Below are positions 46,601-58,600 of a stretch of 64,000 bases of DNA, one piece after another (positions within the stretch are counted from its first letter, which is position 1; each line of letters begins with the position of its first letter). The notes under the pieces were generated by a model, which was not told the DNA's origin, did not search any database, and saw only the letters and a program-made list of their open reading frames with translations. A program made the position numbers and the translations under genes. The DNA comes from Effrenium voratum (taxonomy: Eukaryota > Sar > Dinophyceae > Suessiales > Symbiodiniaceae): NCBI GenBank assembly GCA_963377175.1, contig CAUJNA010002890.1:1558010-1622009 (forward strand), in the 5' to 3' direction.

Positions 46601-49600
46601 AAAAGGAAACCACTATTTTGGGGCGTCCCCCAAGAGAAAGACACACCTAAATAGACGGGTTCCACTTCTTTACATTGGCTTCATGCTACCGTTTAGTTAA
46701 TTTCCAGGCAAACCCGTCTATTTACCAACAAAGGGCGCCTATGAAATGCATCGATCTCGTTCGAATCGCAAGCCGTTTTAGCGAGGAGCAAACGCGATGG
46801 GTGCAAAACGTTGTTGGCATTGAAAGGAGAGGGCTTCTTTTTTCTTCCTGGTGTTTTCTAAAATCTCCAAAATGAGTTTGGGTACACTAAAACCTGGGGT
46901 TCGAGCCACCATTAAAACAGAGGGGGTTCGAAAAGTTGGGGGAAACGGGGTCTTAGAGTCGCTTCTGATACCACGATCGTGTTTCTTCAGAAAGCGACAT
47001 ATTGAGAAACAACAAAACGGCGTTTTGCGAGTAGCCTTCTTTAGAGAAGAAGGGACCTGTCTTTTTTCGAGGGTAATTTTGGGCTGGCTTTTGCAAACCC
47101 AAAGGTCTATGAAACCGTCTCCAGATGAAATTCTCGCACACCCACAAAGCCGTGGATTTCGAGCGACTTCTTGCCTGAGAATGGCCTGGTTTTACGTTTT
47201 CTTCCAACAGGTTCTCCAACAAACTTCGCCGAATCCCAAGAAACACATGGCTGTGGCTCAAAAAACCGGAACCAAAATGGAACCCTGGTAAGTGGAAACA
47301 TGGACCAAAACCTGCGTAACCCCTCCTGGTGAATTTTGAGCCACACCCACATGGAGGTTGGGCACCTTTCGAGCCTTGAACTTGGTCTTACAAACCCTTT
47401 AAAGGCCAGGGGTTGGGGTCCCTTCGCCCCCGGTGTTTCGGAGCCGCCGATTTCTGCGGAGGTCATTCTGTTGGGGTTCTCAAAGTCAGAAAATGGGGGC
47501 TGGTTCCCTCATCACCCACGTAGGGGGTGATGTTGATCATGGCAACATGATTGTGTTCGAAAGCCTACCTAGAGTCTCCACGACCCTTAAAAAAATGGGG
47601 TCATTGTCCAAAATACTGGGGTTAACTCTTTTTTAAAGGGTCATGGAGAGTCCAGGTACCTGGCTTTTACAAAAACCCAAGGGGAGGTTCCCGTGTTTCG
47701 GCTTCGCCGATATCCGAAAAGCTGCAGGTCGATGCAGCCCCCTGGATCCGAGTCGTCCGTCGCTTACTGGAGCTGCAGCAACCGGTGTACGGCATCGCCA
47801 CAGGCACCATGGGGCCCTTTGGCATCATGCGCCCCGGCCACATGTCGACATTCCCTTCATATTGCTTGGCTGTTAGGACTGAATATTTTTTTCCCAACTA
47901 ATGGGTTTTCCACTAAACCGCTAAAAGTTAAACTTTTAGCAGGGGAGCAGAAAGCAACCGAGTCCGTTCCCCCAGCAATTGGTGCCCGAAAAAACAACTT
48001 TTTTTTGGGGAGGGTTCCCTTTTTTGACAAGGCATGGCGTAGTTTCATATCTTCGGCTTACATGGCCTGGCCAGCTTTTGGCTGACCTTGCCTCTGCCAA
48101 CTACAAAAATAGACTACAGAGAAAAGAGTACCCTTATTCTAACCTCTCACTGGAGGACCTAGGAGACAATCTGGAGCTTGTTTTTTTTGAGGATGCCCGC
48201 TAGATTGGTGGTTTCATTTGCTTTTTGTCCTTATGAATCTGGAGCTCGTTTTTTGAGGCTGCCCGCCTGTTTGGTGGTTTCATTTTTTTGCCCTTATGAA
48301 TCTGGAGCTCGGTTTTGGAGGCTGCCCGCCTGTTCGGTGGTTTCAAGCCTTTTTGTTTGCCCTAATGAATCTGGAGCTCGTCTTTTGAGGCTGCCGGCCT
48401 GTTTGGTGGTTTCAAGTTGTTTTTGCTCTATGAATCTGGAGCTCGTCTTTTGAGGATGCCCGCCAGTTTGGTGGTTGCATTGGCTTTTTGCCCTGATGAT
48501 ATGGAGCTCGTCTTTTGAGGCTGCCCGCCTGTTTGGTGGTTTCAAGCCTTTATTTGCCCTTATGAATCTGGAGCTCGTTTTTGAGGGTGTCCTGGTTTTG
48601 TGGGTTCAAGCTTTTTGCCCTTATGAATCTGGAGCTCGTGTTTGCCCGCAAGTTTGGTGGTTTCAACCCTTTTTGTTTGCCCTTATGAATCTGGAGCTCG
48701 TCGTTTGAGGCTGCCCGCCTGTTTGGTGGTTTCAAGCTTATTTTTTGCCTTTATGAATCTGGAGCGCGTCTTTTGAGGGTGCCCTAATTTATCGTTTCAA
48801 GCTTGTTGCCCTTAGGAATCTGGAGCGCGTCTTTTGAGGGTGCCCCGATTTGGTATGTTCCTGCTTTTTGTCTTATGAATCTGGAGCTCGTCTTTTTTTG
48901 AGGGTGCCCTGGTTTGGTGGTTCTAAGCTTTTTGCCCTTATGTCTTTTGAGGCTGCCCGCCTGTTCGGTGGTTTCAAGCTTTTTTTGGCCCTTATGAATC
49001 TGGAGCTCGTCCTTTGAGGCTGCCCGCCTGTTCGGTGGTTTGATTTGCTTTTTGCTCTATGAATCTGGAGCTCATCTTTTGAGGGTGCCCTGGGTCGGTG
49101 GTTTTAAGTTTTTTGCCCTTATGAATCTGGAGCTTGGTTTTGAGGGTGCCCTGGTTTGGTGGTTTCAAGTTGTTCGCCCTTATGAATCTGGAGCTCGTCC
49201 TTTGTGTGCTCTTGTTTGGTGGTTTTAAAGGGACACTCAAAGGGAAAAGAAAACAGCACATTTTGGGGGGCCCCTTTTGAGTGTGCCCTGGTACACGGTG
49301 GTTTTAAAGGGACGCCAAGAGGAAGCAGACCATGTTGGAGTTCCAACCTTGCGGCCATTAACACTTACCAGCTGAATTGAACGAACCTGAGAATACGCTT
49401 TTTGTTTTTGTTTAAATCTCTTGGCGGATAAACTGAAAGGCCCAAACAGTTTGAACCCAAAACAAATTCGACCTGAAATGAGCCTTTGGTTTCGGTTTGG
49501 TCTACTTTTGGTCAAGGTTCCAAAAGGTTCCAAAAGGACCCTCACAATTCCCTTGTCCAAAAAATGATGGGTGAATTCCCTTTGTCTTTTAAAAAGCTGG

Positions 49601-52600
49601 CTGGTCCAGCGGGGGACCAAAACGTCCCGTTTTGGGACCTGTTGGAAACAACTGTGTGCTTTTCGAAGTAGACCCAGCTGCTTCGTTCCATTCCAGCGAG
49701 TTCCATTTGCTAAAGACTCGGCGTTTTTTTTCTTCCCTGTTGGTTTTCAAGGGAACCTGTACTTCCTTTTACTTTCGACCCAGTGCTTCCAGGCGTTTTT
49801 TGCCGCAGCAGGTCAGCCCTTGGGGTTTCTGCCCTCTATGCTATACCATGGTTTCCCATGGCTCGAAGAACTGGGGAGGCTACACAAGGGTCACGACCTG
49901 TGCTCGTTGGGATGGGAACCCATCGAGCTTTCATCTTGGGGATCCCGTACTCCCTGTGAAGCCATGAATGGTAAGACTTGGAGGTAGCCATGGATACCTA
50001 CCATGAACCTGGAAGCAGAGACCTTTTCCACACCAGGAATTGTTTGGGGAATATGGGTGGATGCCTGGAGTCTCCATGACCCTGAAAAAATGGGTCAACC
50101 CCATTATTTTTGGTAATGACCACCATTTTTCAATCCAGGTAATCTCACTTTTTGGGGAATATGGGTGGATGCCTGGAGTCTCCATGACCCTGAAAAAATG
50201 GGTCAACCCCATTTTTTTTGGTAATGACCACCATTTTTCAATCCAGGTAATCTCACTTTTTGGGGAATATGGGTGGATGCCTGGAGTCTCCATGACCCTG
50301 AAAAATGGGTCAACCCCATTATTTTTGGTAATGACCACCATTTTTCAATCCAGGTAATCTCACTTTTTGGGGAATATGGGTGGATGCCTGGAGTCTCCAT
50401 GACCCTGAAAAAATGGGTCAACCCCATTATTTTTGGTAATGACCACCATTTTTCAATCCAGGTAATCTCACTTTTTGGGGAATATGGGTGGATGCCTGGA
50501 GTCTCCATGAGGATCCTGGAAGCGTGCGACTACGTCTACTCTGACAGCCTGCAGCAAGGGATCCGGGCGAACCGCATCCTCCGTCCCTTTGAGACGCTCG
50601 AATTCCGCTTGGCTCGCAGGACAATTGTTTGGTTTTCATCTCAGCCTGGCGGTTTATGTTAGGCCAAAAGTTACTTTGCTTCTTTCTGTTGTTCAACTCA
50701 ACCATTCGGACTTTTTCTTTTTCGCAGGTGTCCTTCAGCATGATGGTTGATTTTGAGACAAGTCTGATATTGTCTCGACTTAGGAAAAGCTTGATGTTGC
50801 GTTCTTTGTTGTTTTTGCTCTTGCTGTTCCGATCAACCCTTCGTTCATTTACCCATTTGAGGACACGTTTATTTGTTTTGTAACCGGTTTGTTGTGGGGA
50901 TGGGGCTGTGGTGTGTGAGTTGTTCTTCTCAACCAGCCTATGTTTCAGCTACGAACCTTGGATTTGGAGCCGAGCCCGTGAGGTCGACGCCAATTTCCGG
51001 AACACCTCCGGGCTTAGAAAATAACCCCTTATGGGCTGGCGGCGAAAATTTCCCGGAGTTCGCGCCACCATAAAAGGAAACCATAAAAATGCGGCTGCCG
51101 GCCCTGTAAATACTAAGACACGTTTGGATTTCAACCATGGTTTCATGTCGTGGTGCAAAAAAGTCGCAACCATCCACACTGGAGGCAAAGGCGATAGGTT
51201 CGTGCCTGTTGTATAGGTCCTGAAGATTTCTCCCTTAAAGCCTAACAAGGTTTGGTCCCCCCCGTTCGGCTTCGATGCAGATATTCGATGGTGCCTAGTC
51301 GACCCCATGTTGAACATCCCAGTTTTTGGAAGTAGTGGGGAATCATACAGAACTGGGTATTGGTTTGGTCATGGATAGCACTCTTCCATGTGCTGAAATG
51401 AATATGTCTTATTTCGCCTGCTGGTTTTGAAGCACACCTATCCCTACTCGAGTTATGTATTTTATGCTTGGCAGGGCCTTAAGCACATGACGGCACTAGT
51501 TGTTGGTTTGGTTTGAGGAGGAGAAGAGCGACAGAAACAAAACCAGGCCGAGCCCTGTTAGGCGAGGGGATGAAGGGCCGGACGACAAGAATCAATAGTA
51601 CCTAGATCCCCCAGTAGTGCCCTTTAAGCCTTTTGCCAACTTTTGTGGGAAGGGTTCCCCTACTAAAATAGACTACAGACAAAAGTTGGTACGGTAACAA
51701 CCCTATGGTTCTAACCCACTGGTTAGAACTAGCCATGCATCATGGAAAAGAATGGACAAGGAATCAACCCGTAGAAGTTTGGCGATTTTCCCAAACAGCT
51801 GAAGCTTTGGGGTCGATAGGCCCGGATGGGCGATAAGGGGTGGTTTGGGGCAGCTTTTCAGGAAGGGTTCCGGAGGGTTCCAGGGGTGCGGGGCTGTAGG
51901 GGAGATCACCCGGGCTGAGTCTTTACATCTACCTGTCAAAGTCCGCTCACAAGGATCCAAGAAACATGCTACAGCAAAGTCTGCCGCACAAAATCTTGGT
52001 TTAATTGGTTTTTCGGAAATCTCATTTCCTGCAGAAGTTCCCGATGTGTTTTTTGTTTATGAAAGGATGTGCTTGTCAAAGCTTACCTAAGGACGGCCTT
52101 CGTGTGCAAGATTGCGGCCGAGGAGGCGAATGCTTTTTTTTTCCTGGGCTCGATACTCCACACTTTGCTCCAGTGTGGGTCCGTTCGGATTGCATTTTCT
52201 CGGTTGCTTTCTGCGAAGCCCTGCTAAAAGTGACTAACTTCTAGTGGTTTAATGGAAAGCCCCGGCATCCCTTTTGGTGAACAACCTGCTGATTGCATTT
52301 CTTCCATTTGGTGAAATGAATATTTGTTATTTCCCCCTGTTGGTTTTAAAGGAAATCAATTTCACTACTGGAAATTGATTCATATTTTTCGAAGGGGACT
52401 TAAGCAAATGGAGGATCTTGTTCCATAGAGCAACACTTTGGTGCATTTTGCCAAGGGATCTCAGGACTGAATAACTTTTTGCCAACTAATGGCTTTTCCG
52501 TATTAAACCACTAAAAGTTGTAAACCTTTAGCAGGGCAGCAGAAAGCAACCGAGAACGAACATATATCCGATCCAATTGTTTGTTGTTACATTGGGGGTC

Positions 52601-55600
52601 TGAACCTACGTCTGAAGATCTTAGTTTCCAGTCCTTCCAGGTAAGCCACTGTCTGAGAAAGCTACACAAGGTCTGTCACGACCTGTGCTAGTTGGGGGAT
52701 TGGAACAACCCAGCGAGCTTTGATCTTGATCCTGTACTCCTGTCGGGGAAACCATGAATGGTAAAACTTGGAGGTAGCCATGCCTGGATACCTAACAGGC
52801 CTGGAAGCAGAGACCTTTTCCACCAGGGCACCAGGAAAATATGGGGAAGTGTATGGGTGGATGCCTGGAGTCTCCATTACGCTTTAACAATGGGTCAACC
52901 CCATTATTTTGGGTAATGACCATCATTTTTTGATCCAGGTAATCTCACTCTCTGATTTGCTGGACTTGATAATATTGTTTGTGTCTCGAGCATTTCAGTG
53001 GCAGACAAACTATTTGTTCTTGTTTGGCTCAATCCACTGAGGATCTGAGTATAAGAACTTTTTGGCCAGACAAGTTTCCTAGTGATGCGTTACTTGGATG
53101 TTCCACTAACGTGTAAGTATTTTACAAACCGGATCAACTAGGGTAACCGAGGTTGGCACCCTTATAACCATGGCTATAACCTGCTTACAAGTTACTAAGT
53201 TGGTTGAACATCCAAGAGTGCATATACCGTGGTTGTCCCGCCACCCATGTTTTCTCCCGCCTGGCCACGTGGTTTGGGGGTGGACACTTTAGAACTTCTA
53301 ACTCTCTGACGAGATCCGAGTTTCCTAGTCTTCCATTTGCTGAAATCGATATCTTGTATTGTCCTTTTGGGTTTTCAAGGGATTCGAATTCGCTACTCAC
53401 TACTAGAGTTATCGATTTTATGTTTTGCAGGGGCCTGAGGCACATGACAGTACTAGTTTTCGGTTTGGTTTGGTTTGGTTTTTGGTTTTCAATAATTATG
53501 TGCTCTTCACTACTGGACATACTTGTTCGTTTTTTTCCGGGGGGCTTAAGCATCAGGTTTACTTTTTCCAGGGGGCGTTGGGAAGCGGCCTGCAACAACC
53601 GGCGAGCCCCGAGGCGGAGTGCATGAACGTCTCTCAGCTTATGGAGATGAAAACGGAGATGGTGAGGAACAAGCTCTTCGCCCGCTTCCCCAGGCCAAAA
53701 GAAAAACCCTGGAAAAACTGGTGGGTGTGGTGGTTAAAAGATAGGGTCACCCCACAATGGCTTGCCCTGGCACACGAACACAAGGACTAAAACCCACCGT
53801 TTTTGCTCGTGGCTGAATTTTGACCTATGAGAAGGCAACATTATTGGTGTTTTTTCCCGGCATTCCCAAAGGGTGCGTCCTTTTTAGGGTCGGGGTTGGG
53901 ATTGGTTTAAAGGGAGACCAAAGAAAGAAAGCCACCCACTGTTGGGCGTCCCAACTTTGAGCCACACCCATATTTTCCATAGGATCATCGGGGCGCACTC
54001 AATTGGCCCACAATCTTCAATCCTCCCACAAGCCAAGACCAGGGCATGCCTGGAGTCTCCTTCTCACCCTCCAAAAATGGATCAACCCCAAAATGTTGGG
54101 GTCATTGACAAACCATGTTCAAGGCTCACGGAGAATTTGTATTTTGTTGAAAAGACTATCTAGCACCCACCTTTGCCCTTCAACAGTGGGCTTCCTTTGG
54201 AGCCCCGAAATGAAACGAGTGGAGCAGGGACCGAGAGATGTCCGCCGGGAAACCCCGCTGGTTTCTCTCACTCCCTGAGGTTCTGGACGGAGAATTTGGC
54301 GTGGCTCAAGCTTCAAGACCTAGGGTTACGCTGGTTCAGGCTTTACCAGATAAGCCTGGTTACTCACTGAAAAGAGACCTACCATGGCTTAAGTGGATTA
54401 TATGCATGGTTACCACCCACTTACAAAGTACCGCATGTAAAGTTGGCTTGGCGCCCAATATAAAAACCCAGAGGACAAGTGCGAAGGGTGACCTTCTGTG
54501 GCGAACGCCTTGGATTCGTAAACAAAGAAGTTCCGACTTGTTTGAGGCTACTCCACTTAGGAGGTGAGCAAAACGATGTTGTTTCGCCATTTCGGGCCCC
54601 TTGAAATGTTGATTCCCGCTGACCCCACTCGATGCCGGCCATTTCGGGCACTTGATTCACTGACTTTCAGTTTTTGTTGGGGAGGACACTTAGGGTAAAC
54701 ACAAAGTGTTTTTGTTTCCTCTCTTTTTTTTCCACTCGATCGGCAGTGAGAGGCCTGATTTTCATGGGGAACTCGCCAGGCTTTCTTCCTCGGAGGAGAA
54801 CTGGGGCGGCAAGATGCAAGCGACACACTGAGGGGCCCGTGAGCGGCGAGGGCTGATGCCCTGACTTCCCTCGGGTCTTTTCTTGGTTCTGTGGATTCAG
54901 CCCATTTTTTGTTCTTCCTCTGTTTTTTTTGGGGGGGGAAGGATGCCAACTTTTTTTCCCCTGGAACTCCACCACATCTGAGTGGCTTTGGTTCCCCTCG
55001 CGAACTGTCCGGCTCCTGGGTTTTTGCATGGTTTTTTGCTTGGTTTCGTGGGGGGGTTCCAGTCCCCCCAGTGCATCCGGTTCCTTCGGTGAGATGCTTT
55101 TAGGTGTAGTGGTTGTGTTTAAACTTTGAGAAGGGGATCTGAGAGTTTCGGAAGCCCTAATCGTTTTCTGGGGTCTCGAAGATTCTTCCGAATTCGTTCC
55201 CCTTGTTATTGTTTGTTGCTCTTTTTTGGGGTTCCCTTTGTTTTCCACTATCCAGGCAACAAACAAATAAAAATGCTGGGGTCCTAATTCCAGCCAAGTT
55301 GATTATGATTATTTGCGAGCTGAGAAACGAAGCGGGGGCCTCTAGAAAGAATGGCAACCAAGGAACCGGGAATTTACATAGGGGGCAGGTAAACAATGGT
55401 GAAATATGAGCCCAGCCACGCTTCAAGCCAGCAATTATGGTACTGGGGATGGACAAATCCCATTTCGCACCATCTAACAAACCCTGGAATGATGATTCCC
55501 CTGCAAATACCAACCAACCATGGCTTCATTTCGTGGTTCGAACTGGATTTCGCAACCATCCACAGGTCACCAGAGGAAGCCTCATGTAAAACAAATGCCT

Positions 55601-58600
55601 GGGAGGAACTCCCGAAAGGTTATCTATCTGTCATGGCGAAGCGAGGGGGAAGCGGGAAGCAGCGGGCTTCATAGGAATACTTGAGCGCCATAAACCCTGA
55701 CAATACAAAGTAATGTTAACCCCGGATTAATAAACCCCTGCTTGATTAATAGGGGGGGTCCCATTTTAGTGGGGATTCAGACCACTTTTGGAGGGAACGC
55801 CCCCCTAATAATCCGACGGGTTCTACTTAGATCCTGGGTCAACCTTAGAAAAGGGGGGGGGTCCCAGGAGCAGGTGCAAAGCAAACCCTGACATTCTGGT
55901 TAAGATTTCCTGCTCGCCCGCGGGAGCTCTTGTTGAACAGTTCGTTAGGTCTTAGTTAAGTTCGCCCAAGTGAAGTGCAGTAAAGTATGATTAAGTTCGC
56001 TAGATTCCTTCGATATGATTTGCTCACCTGCCAAGTTGTTGCGTGTTCTAAGTTTCGGGAAGAACATTATTGTGGCAATCACTTGTTGTGTAGACTTTCT
56101 GGACCCCCAAAGGACCGATTATGTTTTCTGTCTTTGACCTATAAAAAGGGGTACAAAGGCAGAAATAAGGGGTCCTTTGGGGGTACTGATTTGTTTACAA
56201 CCAATTACTGTTTAGCATGTGGGCTTTATTTGCTGACCCAGATGAGATGGCTCACACCGTCATATATTTGCTTTGCATTAGCGTGTATCCTTGTATTCAA
56301 GTAAACATGTTGGGAAGGCTTCCACTGTTCTCACAGTGGGCGATTCCCACAGCCGCTTCCTGAAACCATGAAGCCAGTTGAACACTGGAAAGGTGAGAGT
56401 TTGGTTGTTTCGATTTGAGCAACCTTTGGCTTGTTTTCTGGTTTGCTTTCTGGTATCCTTTGCTGTCACGAATGCCCCTTTGGGCCCCGGCCTTATTCCT
56501 TTTGTCCTCCAACACACCCCCACACACACGGGCATGCACACACCGAGGGTTTCCAGGCAAGTCACGATGCAGAAGCAGGAAAACGTCCGTGAGCTGGGAA
56601 GACAGGGCTTGATTGCGGAGCATTTGTGTCTTTCTCGGACAGCCGAAGGTGACACACCTGTACCTCCGAGAGAGGAGTATGGGCGCTTTAGAAAAAAGAT
56701 GCCTCGCCAGTCGGCCCTCAAGGCCAGGTGCTGTGTGAGCCACGGACAAAAATTCAGGCACGCGATTTGTTACAAGCAGGGGCCCCTGTCACCCGCATTA
56801 CTGGTGGGTGTGGCTTTTCTTCTTAGGGATGCCTAAATTCATGGCTTTTCCTGTAGTGTTTGTTTGAAACCACCCCTTTGGAAGCGCAAGTACCTCAAGC
56901 AACAGAGGTTGAAACCACCCAAGTTTCCATTCGTAATTTTGTCCAGTGCTCGTGTGATGCGCTTTCGGGTTACAGCAACCCCGAGGGCCGAATTCAAAGC
57001 CCACTTTTTTCCCCCGGCCGCCGACATCTTCGGCCGAGCCGGGTCCGGCGGGGAGCCGATTTGGCCGATTCTCACGGACCTCTCGGCGACACGCTCTGCG
57101 GGCAGAAAAGGGCGGATTGGTAAGGTGGAGGTCCGAAATGTTGCAAGTGAGGAAGCAATGCTCACTCATGAGTCCTTCTGGACCTTAAACCTTTTGGGAA
57201 GACCATTTTAGTGGTAAAATAAAGTCTAGACTTGTTTTGGCCCGTCCACTCGATGGGAAGTCAGCATGACACCTCAATTTGTTTTGTTCCATGGGTTTGT
57301 GGTTGTGCGCGGTTGGTCCAAGTACCTTCTTCGGGCTTGGGCCACAGCGCCACTGCCGTGGCGGTCGGGCGGTTCACATTTCAGTTGTTCCACACCAAAG
57401 GGGCATGGTAATGTAAACCCCGGATTAAGCAGAAATTCTGGTTGATTTTGATCGGGGGATCCCCTTTTAGGGGGGATTCAGACCACTTTTGGAGAGAACA
57501 CTCTGACAGGTTTATGAATCCTGGGTCAACAATAGTCAGTAAGTGGGTAATAACCATGGTTACAGCTGGTTGTCAGTCTCCGTTCAGTGGGTTATCTCAC
57601 CAGGCTTACTATAACCACTCGCCTGACGTACCCCGCTTTAAGCATGGCTTCGGTGGGTCCCACAGAACCGGTCAGTCAATGGGGTCCATGAAAAATTCCG
57701 ATTGTAATCCGGAGAAATGCGGGGTAATTGAATAGGACCCTTTGGGTAGAAGTTACCCCCGCAGATTCGAGCCCCTCTCGGGTCGTTGAGAATGGATTCA
57801 GAACCGGTCACCACTCCCTCCGACCCGAGGCGGCGCCGAGCTACGTAGGCCTCGGCTGGGGAAGCCCAGAGGCGGGGTTTCGGGGGTTCGGTTTCGCTTT
57901 TGCGAGAGGCGAGAGACGTGCACGGGTGCAACCCAATGTTCCCGAAAAGGTCCTGTAAGCGGTGGCTTAAAGGGAAGCCAAAAGGAGAACCACCGTTTTG
58001 GGAGTCCAACCTTACGCCCATGAAACTCAATGTTGGCCCCATACCAACCCCTGTTTATGAATACGGGGGTGTTTTTGTTTTCCCTGGTGTTACTGGGGAT
58101 TCAGACTACCACCCCCAGATGAATAAACTGGGGTTTATTCATCAGGGGTCAACATTGGCAAGCTTAACTTCTCTGAGTTGGGCCAAGAACTTGTTAACTT
58201 GGCAAACACCCCAGTGCCTGGATCTGAGTAAGTCGGGACACGGATTTGCATGAACTATAACCAATTCGCATTGCAAGAAAGGCCAGAACCCAATTTAGAC
58301 AATTCACCATCCTGAATGCTGAAGGGTCAACAGCAGTGTTTAACTCCCCAGGCGACAGTGGGTGGACGAAATCCTGCACCCAAGAAACTCTGGAAGGATG
58401 AATCCCAGTAACTACCAACAAATAGTTTGATTTCGCAAGCATCCACATGTTTCACCAGGCCCAAAAGCTCTGCCCCGCCTCGCGCGAGCCTCGCGCCTCG
58501 CGCGAGTCTCGCGTCGCCAGGAAGAGGAGGGCTTCTTCGTGCCGCCTCCGCCGGACCAGGCGCCCTTTGCAAAGCTTCCCTAAGGCTCACCCCTACAATG

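Noticed and set aside
54667..55266. A 199-codon reverse-strand frame
   Set aside because: It overlaps a + strand exon and A/T-rich tracts, is low-complexity Lys/Thr-rich and matches no recognisable domain; every supported exon is on the + strand.
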